The notes: generated from the letters alone by a model not told the origin. A stretch of 64,000 bases of DNA from Desarmillaria ectypa (GCA_030407005.1 JAUDYN010000002.1:3100001-3164000); one strand, 5' to 3'. Numbered from the stretch's first letter, positions 1 through 11,629 are shown. Translations and numbers: made by a program.

Positions 1-961
1 CAACCGGCGGAGCCTCTGGCGGCTCGAAAAGTATCGATCCATACCGTGCAAGCTGATACTCCTGCACGATTCTGAAAACAAAAGTAAGATCAGGAGAATA
101 ATCGCAGCAATTGGAGATGGTCGCTTACTCTTGAAAGAGATTCAGGTCTCCGTGTAGCCGCGACGGATCAGATATCTCAGGAACGTTTGACAAGACGTGG
201 TCGATACGCAAAACAGGCACGAAGATGTCATCTTCCTCAGGATTATCGGAGCCTGTTATCTTAGCCATAAACGTCCTGCAGGTGTGACTATCGGTCTCCG
301 ACGCGTCGTCCGGAACATCTATGTCTGGGGCGTCTTGCTGACCGTCGAGAATCCGAAGGGCTTGGTCGTCATCTATTCCAGCTCGGAGGAGTTGGTCATA
401 GCGTGTATCCTCCTGTATGGCTTTGACAAGCGGAGAAGAAAACTTCACATATGGTGACTGAGAATAGTCCCGCCATTCAGTTGGTACCCGTGCGCAAACG
501 TCGTAACAGGTAGGATGATAGCAATTATCCCAGGGCAATGCCCTCGATAGTTCCAGAGGCTCCCTTGACCTAGGATGGGCCGTTTCAGGCAAGATAGGAA
601 CACACATGGCAGGACGCGCGTGCTGGGATTTCCGAGGGTGAGGCTTTGTGAGGCCCTGTTGCACTGGCCGAATGTCGATAACATGGTATTTATTATCCCC
701 ATCAGCCCGCCTCTCAACCTAAAAAGCGACTCTTTATTCGGTAAGATTGAAGCAAACAGCGAAAAGACGCACCAACAAGCAATGGCCCGCGTACATCCTA
801 TCTTGCAAACCATCCAGTTTTTTCCGCATAAGGTCGTCGCCTCCGTCACAGTACAACTCCAGTGTTGCAGCGACATCGATAGAAAAAGCAAAATAATGAC
901 GCAACGGTGGGACGACTCGAGACTGCATATCGGTGAATAGAAAGCCTTTGCCAGAGAGCAA
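1..961 (-). CDS. Unknown protein, family A (3' end cut by window edge)
   Basis: I do not recognise this family. The model has three exons on the minus strand: 773-961, 129-718 and 1-71, the last running off the window. The introns 719-772 (GTGCGT...TTTTAG) and 72-128 (GTAAGC...TTTCAG) keep the frame open. The start at 961 is a guess, and a further 5' exon is possible. Exon 2 encodes a stretch beginning VIDIRPVQQGLTKPHP, then a Trp/Tyr/Cys-rich part (ALPWDNCYHPTCYDV) and an acidic tail around residues DAPDIDVPDDASE. The last exon reads on as IVQEYQLARYGSILF. Decayed relatives of exon 1, exon 2 and the 3' intron-exon junction lie in the opposite orientation at 27.9-29.2 kb, which supports the exon borders used here. 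No signal peptide or membrane span is visible. The copy in this window has no internal stop, so it may be functional. Confidence 0.6.
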
Positions 962-1325
962 CGAGGGTGAGAGTGGGCGCGAAGGGGAGGGGACCGGTGG
1001 TGGCGGCTAGATCCAGCATTTTATACCGTCTCCAGGGTGGCACAGGAAAGACAATCGAGACAAAAGGAGGACAAAGGAAAGCAATAGCGTGAGAAAATGA
1101 TCCGTAAATTACATTGATGAATTTGATTTCTTTATTACTTTCAACTGGTCTTAATTCTGGTTATGTTCTCTTCCAAGTTTCTCGTGTCAAAACAAAGGAA
1201 CTCTTGTCTATCTGTGACCAACGCGAAATTGCGGTGGCAGCATCTCATATAAAATCGAAGACATGTATTGATAGGACCCATTCTTGCGTTGTACTCGACG
1301 TTGAGCGCTCTTACACTCACTTGCA

Positions 1326-1336
1326 GTATAAGTATA
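1326..1336 (+). promoter_or_regulatory. TATA-like box upstream of gene at 1370
   Basis: GTATAAGTATA lies 34 bases before the ATG at 1370. It argues for starting the protein there rather than at the in-frame ATG at 1268, which is upstream of the box. The rest of 962-1369 shows nothing else recognisable. Confidence 0.4.
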
Positions 1337-1369
1337 CTAGGCCTGGTGCCTCCTCTCTCTTTTTCTTCA

Positions 1370-2331
1370 ATGCCTTGTTCTGTACTCCCCGAAGACCGCA
1401 GTTCCGTCTGGCTGGCCAGTGTGCTAAAACCTCGGCGCGATAGGACCCGAACGGCACCCTCAATCTTCAAGCCTGGTCAAATTTGCGTCGTCAAGGAATC
1501 CATATTTACGCCGCTGTGTGCTGCTTTGAATGGCGTACCCGTACCACTGGAAACCAGAGAAGGCTCCTCACTGACTACCCGGGATGGCGAAGTCATACCC
1601 GTTTCTTCTGGGAAAGAAAGACCGTGCATTATCATGGATGCCACTTCTGACCTTTCATCTCGTCGAAATCCGAAGAAGGGCTATTTGATCTGTCTCATGG
1701 CCACGTTTGCATCTTCTGGTGGTCAGTACGAACGTCTTGGAAAGTTGCTCCAGCGATTTGTCGTTCCCATCAAACCAAATCCACAGCTTCCTCCCGACAT
1801 GGACATGGATGCGTTGAAGACGGAACCAGCCTGGTGCAATCCCCGGCAGTGGGCGATCTCTTTTATGATATACACGGAGCAGCCTATGAGGCCTTATACG
1901 TCTCGTGATGGTAAAAGTCGTCGACTTTCCAGGGCCGAGTATGACAGGCTGGCCCAACACTGTTTCAACCAGCGGGCTTTATGGGAGCGTGACACGGAGG
2001 AGAACAAATATTTGAAACAAGAGATGTACGACGAGCTAGTGGTGAGTTCTATTGCCTTTGAATGTCCGGTGTTTTGCGTTGCTGAATCATGTATATCTTA
2101 AAGGATTGGAAACCTGATCCACGCGATGCCGAGCAAAGATCAATTTATTCGTTCCGTTCCAACGCGTCTGCCTTTTCCGTCAATAGTATGAAATCGTTCT
2201 GCACGCAACGTTCTCGTTGTGGAAGCATTTCCACACTGAAAACTATCTTCGAAACTACTACTCCTACATATCCTAGCTTCACACTCGACGACTTCCCGCC
2301 TCTACCTTCAAAGGTCTGCACAGTGTGCTAA
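1370..2331 (+). CDS. Uncharacterised fungal protein, 299 aa
   Basis: Two exons, 1370-2041 and 2104-2331, are joined by a 62-base intron (GTGAGT...TTAAAG) that preserves phase 0. The ATG at 1370 is chosen because a TATA-like box sits just upstream; an in-frame ATG at 1268 would add 34 residues. I recognise no domain. The N-terminal two thirds contain a compact, mixed stretch (CLMATFASSGGQYERLGKLL; WCNPRQWAISFMIY) that looks globular, and the C-terminal third is Ser/Thr-rich and probably disordered. There is no signal peptide or clear membrane segment. The codon and intron pattern fits a real gene; the function is unknown. Confidence 0.6.
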
Positions 2332-2549
2332 ATGTATCTTTCCACTTGTCAAGGGTTATGCGCGCGATCATTTGTACCAATAAATCGGATCGATATACAT
2401 TACTCATTACTCACCATTGTATCCTTACATGAATCTGTATTGGACCGTCAGTATTATACGAAAACTTGTCAAGTCAATGGAAACTCTATGATGCCTTCTG
2501 ACCACCACCATACACCTTTGAAGCCTTGTTTGCTTTGCATCTCTGATCT

Positions 2550-2594
2550 ACGCTTTCCCGGAGTGGTAGATCTACGGGACACAATATTTATTTC
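2550..2594 (+). repeat. Copy of the 3' tail of the U6-like locus
   Basis: The 28 bases at 2550-2577 are identical to the reverse complement of 34627-34654, which forms the 3' part of the U6-like RNA at 34.7 kb. Similarity continues after a 4-base difference through CAATATTTATTT. The sequence upstream of 2550 shows no U6 body. It lies between two genes, in a 440-base gap (2332-2770) with nothing else recognisable. Confidence 0.7.
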
Positions 2595-2770
2595 TTCGTC
2601 TCACCTCTGTCACTTTTTCTAAGGATCACCACGGTTAAAGCATAGCCATAACCTGTGCCTTGTGCATGAGAAGCACGAAGCGCATTTTGTCCTTCTCACC
2701 AGGCATCATTTGCCAATAAGAGTCCCTCCTAAGGAGCTCGGTATTCTCCGTTTTCCTCTTTCCAACCACC

Positions 2771-3883
2771 ATGCTGACCTTTTGCTCAGGCCTGCTATCA
2801 ACGGACGCGATTTATGGGCTCATCTCATCTCATCAATATGAATACTTGAAATTTCACGAATTTCTCCCCGCAAATTCTCTTCTGTGCGTCTTCTCCACCC
2901 AGTATTGCTTCGAGAATCGATATGCTCTTCTTTCTCTCCTGGTTGTACTTTGCCTTCTGCTTTTCGTCACGATATCCTCCGCATCAAAGCGAGCGTACAA
3001 GCCCAAGGGAAATGTTTACCTTCAAGCTCTGTCGACCGTTGTCATTCCTACGCGTAACCGCTCACAGTCAATCAAATACACAGTCAACTGGAAGGACCGG
3101 CGACTAGAACTCTCTCTGAGTGCTCTGATTGAGAAAGTCAAGACTGGAGCTATTGAAATGCGTAATCCTAGAGCGGATCTCTCGGACATGTTCCGTGACC
3201 GCTTGAAGGTGTACGGATGGACAATCGGTCTGGACGTTGAATCGGTCTGGACGACCAAAACGATGGCGTGGCTCTTGAAGGGACGTTTTATCTGCTTCGT
3301 AGTAGGCATCGTCAATTTCGGTATTTGTTTTATAGACTGATTGGCTATAGGCGTCGAAAGGTGACCAATATCTGGCTATATGCGCTCATTTTGACTTGAA
3401 CTTGGTAATAAAGCACCTCCTTTGCTCTTGTTGTCCGAAGACCCCTCAACGCTTCACCTCAATGTAATCCCTCGCTCCCAAACGGAGTCATCTATTGCTT
3501 CGTTCATCAAGTCTCTCACTGCCGGAAGAACGGCAACGATCGAATTCACAGCCGTTTCGCCTCAGATAGCCTGGATGAGCAAGGAATTCATTCTATGTTC
3601 CCTTCCCTTGCGTACTTCTACGCCACTCCTCGTCTCTCTCATTGATATCATCTCTATTTGTGCGCCGGCTAGGATCAAATCTGTTGTCAATATCTCAGAT
3701 AGATACGCAAAGGCCCTAAATAACTCGGCGGACAGATTAGTAGAGGACAGAGCAGAGAGGATCGCATTCATAGACCAATATGGGTTGGATATGTGGAGAG
3801 AGCGACGATTCCTCATGTGCTGGGAGGCGGCCTTGTTGGATGTAGGGCATGTTACCCGGTGGTTGGTCGAACTGCAGCAGTAA
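2771..3883 (+). CDS. Uncharacterised protein with one membrane span, 339 aa
   Basis: Modelled as two exons, 2771-3320 and 3414-3883, with an intron (GTATTT...ATAAAG) that keeps frame; the acceptor is weak and the junction is my best guess. A hydrophobic segment around residues 52-72 (ALLSLLVVLCLLLFV) is a likely membrane span. It is followed by a basic stretch and a soluble C-terminal region of about 250 residues without a domain I can name. The C-terminus is rich in hydrophobic and charged residues (DMWRERRFLMCWEAALL), suggesting helices. It lies tandem to the unknown gene at 1370, 440 bases downstream. I cannot assign a function. Confidence 0.5.
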
Positions 3884-4022
3884 ATGTTCATCTTGTATCA
3901 CATGTTGCTCTATCCTCCCTCTGAATGAGAAGTGGTATAATGTAACACATCAGAGTCCTTTTATATAATGTCCAACAAAAACAGGAATAAGTTAGTCATT
4001 GGTACACCAGTTTTTAAACTTC

Positions 4023-6155
4023 TTAATCCACATCCATAGATATCGTACGTGTGCGGTGAGGTTTCAAATGCCGTGGCCGCAGTGCAAGTGGCCGTATCCA
4101 AAGCTTGACATGGCCAGATTTTGTCGCCGTCATTAACGATCTCGGAAGAAATGCCACGTCCGCTAAGAGTTCGCCTTCGACCTGTTTCACCTAGCGGCGA
4201 GCGTCAGGGCAAGGACAATGCCAGAAACAGACTCACAAACCAGGACAGGCTGTACGACAGCGATCTCATTCCGCGAGGGTGCAGGATGGTAACGAGGATA
4301 AGGTTTATCCTCGGTAGGCGAGGGTAGATACAACACGGATCTATCGCGTTTGAAACCAAGTGAAATGGTAGATGACACTGATACCCGCTGATGATGGGTT
4401 GCCTGGAATTTGGGTCGATGAAGGGCGCCACTCGAAAAATCCCACAAGATGAGTTTGTTGTCTTCGCCCACACTGCCGAATCGGTATGTCCGTCCGTCAC
4501 AACGCAGGTCGTCGAATGCAACAGCAGTTACAAACGACGAGTGACCTTGACATCGCGCAATTACACGCTGTTCCCAAGGTGAGAATATAGTCAACAGGTC
4601 ATCTTGACCGCCCGTCTGCAGCAGAATGAGATTCCGACAGTTCGAAGGAACCTCATCACTTACCAAAATGAACCTGCCGTCCGGAGACCACGCAATGCAT
4701 GTTAGCGCACCAAAGTAGGACGCATAGCAGTCAACTAGTCTGACAAGAATTATTCCCCATCAATACATCAGTATTTGTCACTTACTGTTCAGCCAATGCA
4801 TCGATTACCCTCAAACACCCGTCTTCTGAGATGGCACCCACATACTTGACGTCAGGAGAGAAAGCAAAGTCTATATGGGATATGTTATAGGAAACTTTGA
4901 ATGGTAAACAAAACAACGTGCCCACGACGCTCTTTCTAGATACCTTCCAATGGCTCACAGGGTTCTTGACCGCCTTCTCCCTCTCCCTCTCGTTTTTCAA
5001 CCCGCCCCCCCCGGTCACTGGATGCCAGGGTGGTATGGTCACAAATATGTTATCCATAGGATCCCAATCTTTCTGCGAAGTGCTATCGTCCGACGAAGGT
5101 GGCGACCCTGATCCCGAGGAACAACTCTGTGCTATAGGCTCTTGGGGCTTGAAAGTCCCATCGTCTCGTTCCCTATCGTAGACAACGATTGTGCCGTCTG
5201 CATGTGATACGAGAAACAGCGTAGATGAAGATGGTACCCATCGGACAGCGGTGCAAGGGGAGTTTGATATACAACCCTGTGAAATGGAGGTAAATGTGTT
5301 GAAAGATACTGATTGCACCAAAAAATACCTGTTTATTGAGACGAGAATATCTGGACGAAATGGGATCTAGGCGATGATAGTTAATATATAGTTGGCAGAG
5401 AGATATGGATAATTTACCCAACCATATAAGGTCGCCGGTGCTAAAGCCAATAATCACGTCGAGACACTCGGGCGAAGCTGTCAAAGTGTTTACATCATGA
5501 CAAGTGGGAAAGGCGGAGAACGTTACTCTCGCCAGTGGTTCCTAGAGAAAATCCGAAGGGTATAACGTCAATGAAAGGCAGGACAGGTGAATGGCAGCCA
5601 GCCACGCGCCTTGCTCTTGGATCCAGTCTCTACCCACAGAAAGCTCTTCCCAGTATTATAGAAGAGAAATGTCGTGTCGTTCTGCTTGGACTGTAGTGCC
5701 TTGGGAACGTCTGCACGAGTAATGAATGTCGAGGAGGTTGTCCGGATGTTGTGTTTTGGCCTTCCGACATGCTTCTTCTTAGCCGGTCCCGAGTGGGAGA
5801 ACAGGGCATGGTGCTCTTGGAGTATCGTTGGGTTCACAGGTAAGTCTGCACCTCCCAGCGGAGGTGATCCGTTGTCGTCCCCAGTATCACTGCTTGATTG
5901 GCTGTGACCGTCCTCTCGGCCCTTGTCCTTCACATTCCTCGTGTCCTTGTCCTTGTTCCCAACACTGAGTAGCTGAGCAAATCCGGGCGCACCGCTGCCG
6001 TGCTTGGCAGTAGGATAACGGACAATAATAGTAGATACGCGGGTGGGAAATGGAGAAGCCGGGGGATTAACGTGAGCGACCAGGAAGAAAGGCTTGTGTT
6101 CCTCAATGATGGAGTACACGCCCTCGGGAGCGACGAAGGTCGATTCACTCTCCAT
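4023..6155 (-). CDS. creC: Catabolite repression protein CreC (WD40, WDR20 family), 597 aa
   Basis: This WD40 protein partners the CreB deubiquitinase in fungal carbon catabolite control. The family assignment rests on signature stretches: RPKHNIRTTSSTFITR (N-terminal half), FSTGDLIWLDPIS, CIAWSPDGRFIL, NEIAVVQPVLV and the C-terminal SGHVKLWIRPL. Seven exons keep frame throughout: 5610-6155, 5418-5541, 5329-5366, 4786-5276, 4664-4739, 4237-4615 and 4023-4162. The start at 6155 (MESES...) is chosen; an in-frame ATG at 6221 would add 22 residues. The first intron (5542-5609) only fits if its donor is GC (GCGCGT), an unusual site. A Ser/Asp/Gly-rich insert lies near residues 90-130 and another acidic insert inside the first WD blades. 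It is divergent with the E1-beta gene at 6296. Confidence 0.93.
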
Positions 6156-6295
6156 CGATGTCGATGACGGCCACGAGCTGGGAGGCACGTTGGTCTTCAG
6201 GCAAAGTCGATCAAATAGCAAGGGACATATTTGCTATCACACCTGATGACAATACCAGGCTCGGATCTTCTTCATTCTCGTCATCATCAACTCTC
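6156..6295. promoter_or_regulatory. Shared divergent promoter of creC and E1-beta gene
   Basis: The two start codons face away from each other and only 140 bases separate them, so both genes must draw on this stretch. If the longer creC start at 6221 is real, the gap shrinks to 74 bases. No TATA box is obvious; the segment contains short CT/TC-rich runs. Confidence 0.5.
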
Positions 6296-7709
6296 ATGCT
6301 TACCAACTCCAGGGTCAATGCCTTAGCTCGCTGCCTATCACGACGTAGACGACTCTGTCGACGTTATTCCGCTGAAGCTGTAGTAGAACCCCCTCCTGCT
6401 GGCGGGCATCTACCTTCAATAGCCACATCATCACTGCTCCGGCCTACGCGAGATTTGGCGATTCGTACCCCTGGGCTCGTGTGGACCGACGAAGATGGCT
6501 TTGGACCTTTGCGAAACACCATAGGTGGCAGAGAGACGCGCAAGATGAATTTATACCAGGCTGTCCGGGACGCGATGAGGTACGAGAATCTTGTCTTGTA
6601 GAGAGCCCCTACCGACCGACGTCTAGCATAGCCATGTCAAAGGATGACCACACTGTTGTGTTCGGTGAAGACGTCGCTTTTGGTGGTGTGTTCAGATGCA
6701 CAATGGTGAGTTCGTTGCGACAGCACTACTTCTCCTTACCCATTTCCATTGAGGTCTTCAGGGTCTAGCAGAAGAATTTGGTCGTGAACGAGTCTTCAAT
6801 ACCCCCTTGACTGAACAAGGCATCGTAGGATTCGGTATAGGCATGGCCTTGATGGGCCATACCGCTATTGCGGAGATCCAGTTTGCCGACTACATATACC
6901 CTGCATTTGATCAGCTCGTGAATGAGGCTGCCAAGATCCGCTATCGTTCTGGTGGGTCATATAACGTAGGTGGGCTCACTGTCCGTGCACCTACCATGGC
7001 GGTTGGCCATGGAGGACTCTATCATTCTCAGTCTCCCGAAGGCTTCTTTATGGGTGCTGCCGGTCTCAAACTCGTCATCCCTCGCTCTCCAATCCAAGCC
7101 AAAGGTCTTCTTCTCAGTGCTATCCGCGACCCTAACCCTGTCATCTTCATGGAGCCTAAGATTCTCTATCGTTCTGCCATCGAACAAGTGCCTACGGACG
7201 ACTTCACACTTCCTATTGGACGCGCTGAAACGCTTATTCCCGGTTCGGATTTGACATTGTTGACGTGGGGTACCCCAGTGTATCACTGCGAGGCCGCGAT
7301 GCATATGCTCGCATCGCCAACACCAAAGATGGAGGAGCATGCTCCTGTCGCGTTGCGCAAAGCTCAGGTGGAGCTCATTGATTTGCGGACAATACTCCCC
7401 TGGGATATTGAGACGGTAGTCGAGAGCGTGAATCGCACAGGGAGACTGGTAGTGGTGCATGAAGCAGGGATGACTGGAGGTGTCGGCGCGGAAATCTGTG
7501 CCCAAGTACAGCAACGATGCTTCCTAAAGCTCGACGCACCTATCAAACGAGTTACGGGATGGGAGTGAGTAGCACCCTCTACTCTTTTATATCAAGTGTT
7601 GACACCATGTTACACCAACAGCACTCCCGTGGCATTTCAGTATGAGAAGTTCCATATCCCTGATGCGCTCCGTGTTTTTGATGCTATCGTGGAAACTCTT
7701 TCTTATTAG
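6296..7709 (+). CDS. BCKDHB: Branched-chain 2-oxoacid dehydrogenase E1 subunit beta, mitochondrial, 417 aa
   Basis: Beta subunit of the thiamine-diphosphate E1 component that oxidatively decarboxylates the keto-acids of Val, Leu and Ile in the mitochondrial matrix. Four exons in frame: 6296-6579, 6627-6705, 6762-7564 and 7622-7709. The N-terminus is Arg/Ser-rich without acidic residues ([16 protein letters not shown]), as in mitochondrial presequences. Family signatures follow: [60 protein letters not shown] and [16 protein letters not shown]. The C-terminus [17 protein letters not shown] matches the usual end. The start at 6296 is preferred because the longer frame to 6158 would overlap creC's 5' end. 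Length agrees with the family. A pyruvate dehydrogenase E1-beta is the nearest alternative, but the wording of the motifs fits the branched-chain enzyme better. Confidence 0.93.
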
Positions 7710-9033
7710 CTTTGTACCATTCATTCTCTCGGCTTTCAACAAGTGTAGGAACATCGACAATCGTTCTGTAGACGCAATTGTATCAGCGACTCCAATATCA
7801 CGATTACCACAGTGATTTCCAATGGTGTCTTCCAGCACAACCTCGAACTAACCACTTTATGTCATCGAGATTCCCAAATGACGTTCATAATTCAGTCCTC
7901 GATGAAAATGTACTCACCCTTAACCATATCAGACGGTAGCCAAGGAATAGCAATGGCAAGAAGCCCCGGGCTATAGCCGTAGCTAATAGTCAGTAGGTCA
8001 CCCGTCTCCGTCTAATCGTTCACTGGAATAGTCAAGACTCGGAGATCAGGCATGGAAGAAGACACGGCCATAATCGCCTTCTGTACCTTGCGATGCTTGG
8101 AGCCAAGTACTTTGCTATCGGTGGTTGTCTGCTTCTAACCTGATACCTCATACAGTCGACAAAAGACCCTCCATTAGGTCAGATCTAAAACGAACTAGCA
8201 GGTCAGTGAATTTGGCTTGCGAACGCCTCCAAAACTGTCTAGAACGAAATCATGACCGGAGAATGAAATCAGCTCTGACTCAACCTTCTTAGAATGACAA
8301 ACATATATCATGTCCGGACCAACCAGTGCTTCCCCGTCCCCACTGTGTGTCCGAGACTCGGTATTTTACAGTGGCTACTGCTGAGTTTCAAGGCCGACTC
8401 GGTCTCAGCTGAGTGAACCTTTTGGAACTGGAAGTATTTACCAAGATGATGTAGGGTGCTAGATACTGTTCCCGATGAGTCACGATGAAATACATGAAAC
8501 CGTCCGAACTTCAGAAGACTAGTGGAGGCTTCCGCGGGCTCTCATATTTCAAGATTAGCATGCACGCTAGTGCTAATCTTCAAAACAGCTTAAAAGACCA
8601 GGGGGTCTACGGGAAACGCATCGGGGGCAGCGATTACCGACTTTTCGTGTTTTACACTTCCAGTGCATACGCTGCACTTTTATGCCATGTTCTAATTGAA
8701 TGCTCCAAGTGTGAAAATGACATGAACGTAGCATAGGTGAACATTTGAACTCCCATGCTCGATGCGGACACTACTAGAGCTACAACAAATCGGATACAAA
8801 AAAACTCTCGAGCAAAGTAATCGACTGCCACTGACAGAATAGAAGAATAAGAAAAATAACAAGCACGATTTCAACAATACGGTTGGGTATGTACGAGCAC
8901 AACCGCTTCGATACCAGCAAGAGAGGTTGTGCACCGGGAATGAGTAGCAAGCGATCGGAAGAGGGGGGGCTTAATCCGAAGAGACGAAGTACGTACTTCA
9001 AGTTAGATTAAGGATAGATAGATATGAAAGAGC
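7710..9033. other. Gene-poor interval, 1.3 kb
   Basis: No ORF here looks like a gene: the longest (8485-8736) is 83 codons with no family resemblance. The interval is the 3' flank of E1-beta and of the convergent membrane protein gene. Its one structured element is the hairpin at 8551-8580. Confidence 0.5.
8551..8580. repeat. Perfect 10-base inverted repeat with 10-base loop
   Basis: AAGATTAGCA at 8551-8560 and its exact reverse complement at 8571-8580 flank a 10-base spacer. Outside the arms a C/C mismatch is followed by three more paired A/T bases, giving a 14-position stem. One arm plus spacer reads AAGATTAGCATG, the same 12 bases that occur in the conserved core of U6 snRNA. Confidence 0.6.
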
Positions 9034-10028
9034 TTAGAAATTAGACCAAGAAATGATCTCTTCTCGAGAAGAGAACGCTGGACCCTCCATCTGCACAGTT
9101 ATCCCAAGACTGGTGCTTCGGACAGGTCGCTCAGCTTTCAGGCCCTTGACAGGCTTGAGGAAGCACCACGCAGGAACAACACCAAGCTCCACGTTAGGCT
9201 CCGCTTGAGCGCTCGGAGATTTGAAGAGGGATTTAGTGTTATTGAAATTCAAGGTACTCTCCCTCCCAACGACACACCAGCCGTCGTCGAACGACTGTAC
9301 GACTGTGAGCCGCTCGCCGAGAGCAGTGACTAGTTCATCGGGGAGAATGGGGTTGAATAGCTGGCGAATTTTACGAGTTGTACCGGTGGTAGGGGATGAA
9401 TCGACTGAAGAGCTGGAAGATGTAACCGAAAAGCGGCTGACGGTGCTAGCAGTGCTCATGAAGGAGTTTCGGATCATTGATGAACGGTTTAATTGGACGA
9501 CAGAGCCGCGGGGATTGGGGGCTGCTGTCAAAGCAAACGCAAAGGGTTTAGAGGAGAAAGGGCGCGGGAAATTGGCCGACTGTCGGTGGAATTCAAGGAT
9601 ATCTTGAGTGGTCTCCTGTGCTGCAGCAGGACGCTTGGATGTCAACACTTTGTCCGGTAAGATTACAGAACGAGTGAGCTGTTCGCGAGAGAACGTAGAG
9701 CTTTGAATGGCTTGTGGGTTTCTAATCGAGAATACATAAGCATAATTTCAACAAAAGATAAGGGACTGAAGACCGACTCGGGAAGGGGGGCCTTTTCAGT
9801 GTGGACGTCTCCGTCTCTGAAGAGTCCTTTGACAGATAAGAACGCAGCCCCAAGGTTCTCTTCCCTCTTTGCTTGGGCCCGTCGTCGATTTCTTCTAATG
9901 GGGAGCCACAGAGCTACGCCAAGCAGTAGAACACCAACCACAACAAACCCAGCAATATAAATTGGACGAAGGGAAGACGAACTCGACATCGCCTCAGAAT
10001 TTTCATCTCGAACAACAATTGCTGGCAT
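9034..10028 (-). CDS. Single-pass membrane protein with C-terminal SH3-like domain, 319 aa
   Basis: Exons 9736-10028 and 9034-9700 are joined by a 35-base intron (GTATTC...TTCAAAG) that makes the frame continuous into SREQLTRSVILPDKV. Residues about 25-45 (IYIAGFVVVGVLLLGVALWL) form a clear membrane span, followed at once by Arg-rich RRNRRRAQAKR, the usual cytosolic anchor. A Ser/Thr-rich linker leads to a C-terminal segment reading TALGERLTVVQSFDDGWCVV and then GVVPAWCFLKP, the pattern of an SH3 fold (ALYDY-like loop, central Trp, final VP). Short extracellular N-terminus, cytosolic SH3 and one membrane span recall fungal surface-sensor or scaffold proteins, but no specific orthologue is recognised. 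The gene is convergent with E1-beta. Confidence 0.75.
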
Positions 10029-10744
10029 GATAGAAGGGATTTCGATGTCGGATTAGGTGGAAAGAACGACGAATAATGAGTGGACGGACTGAAGCCGACT
10101 GGAGGTGAACGACCTGAATAAAATTAAAATAAAATCCTCTGAGAGTCCTGGCAAGCACAAGACGGTCAAGAGGAAAGGTCGTGACGTTTAGAAAAAGAAA
10201 AACGAAAAGGAACTGATGGTATACGGATGGAATTGCACGTAACGACGTCGCTTCGCGACTGATCGTGGTAGTCAGGTTTATCCGCGATATCGCCGGAACA
10301 GGCCGGTGGTTATGACGGCATTAATCTTGTACTATAAATAGCGTCCGGTCCATTTCATGTTTGTGATAGCTTGAAGACCTACATGCATTCTAAAAGTGTG
10401 GGATATAATGATGGAAATATATTACTACTCAGAGTTTGAACAGAAACTGAAGCCACCTTTCGAAGAACCGCAAGTAGGCTTTCAGACGATGAATGTAAAC
10501 GGGCTCATCATTCGATATCTAGGTTTAGTTCTAGTTCTGATGATTTTCAAATAAGTAATCAAAATCATCTTCAGCTTCATCACCCGATAACACTGAAGAC
10601 AGGGCTCACAGACAATACTTGTAAGATATAGTAAGAGAATACTTGTAAGTCTTTTACTTGTATAGCCGCCATACTGGCGCATTTACTTGCTGGTAAGCAG
10701 CCATGGATAGGATTCAGATCCCGACCTGATCAAACTTATGAAAT
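10029..10744. other. Intergenic, 716 bases, no gene seen
   Basis: Contains the promoter of the membrane protein gene (minus strand) and the 3' flank of the hydrolase gene. The A-rich stretch around 10110-10220 and the TATAAATA at about 10332 are the only features noted. Confidence 0.4.
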
Positions 10745-11629
10745 TTACTGTCGCCCTTGCAACCATCGCTCCACCGCAGCAGTAAGGACACGTTCTTCCC
10801 GGTCTCTCCAGAAATGCGAGGCACCATTGACGCGAACAATCTCTAAACGCTTGGCGTCGGTTCCGGTTAACGTTCGCAATTCCTCAGTCCAGCGCTCGTA
10901 CTTTGAGACACTGGTAAAGTCGTCTTGATCCCCGAATACAACAAGTACATGAGCTTCTGGACTGGAGAGAAGATCCTTCAAGGCTGAATCATATGTACTG
11001 GAACGGAAAGCTGTCAGCCACCCTCTGGGCCCGAGTGGATAAGACAAAAGGATGTGAGAGACTTTAATTGACGTTGAGGGTAGCGTGGAATGCAGAGAGG
11101 CAATGAGCGAGCCATGAGAATAGCCCTATGATAAATTTCAGCTCTGTAGAAACGTAGTTCAGATTAGCGCTCATACCACAATGACGAGGGATTTGATGTT
11201 CCCAATAGTTCCAAGCGCCCAATGTACAAGCGCTCTTAGGTCCTCTCCTTCACTCAGACCGGTCAACGAAGGCCAGCCTGAAGACTTGCCTACTCCTCGA
11301 GAGTTATAGCGCAGAAGATAGTAATGAGACCTATGTACTTCAAAGACGTCCATCAACAAAGATAAAACTCTTCCTAAGGAAGTTAGCCTAAATTCGTTAG
11401 TCTGAAAAGCAACATACGGATCCTGCATACGGCCTCCCAACCACGGCCATGGATGGAGGAATACCGCCAGATTATTTCCACCATCGCCGTGGTTCTGACC
11501 GGCATCTGACGGCGATGTCAGCTCAGCCTCCACAGTTATCCCAGTTGACAAGTTGATGCGCATTCCGAATGGTTTAAAGGCGATAAAAGCGTATATTAAG
11601 TGGCTAGCTAGAAGGAACGAACAAAACAA
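10745..11629 (-). CDS. Alpha/beta hydrolase-fold protein
   Basis: Exons 11177-11629 and 10745-11125 with a 51-base intron (GTATGA...TCATAG), phase 0. The fold is indicated by the strand-helix motif LRYNSRGVGKSSG, then the nucleophile elbow GYSHGS formed right after the splice (Ser nucleophile), an Asp in VVFGDQDDF and the catalytic His in NGASHFWRDR. The wording resembles the small dienelactone-hydrolase/KANL3-like group of alpha/beta hydrolases; the substrate cannot be told. Starting at 11629 gives a hydrophobic leader (FCSFLLASHLIYAFIAF) that could be a signal anchor; the Met at 11563 would give a soluble enzyme. The gene stands 130 bases downstream of the catalase gene, same strand. Confidence 0.85.
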
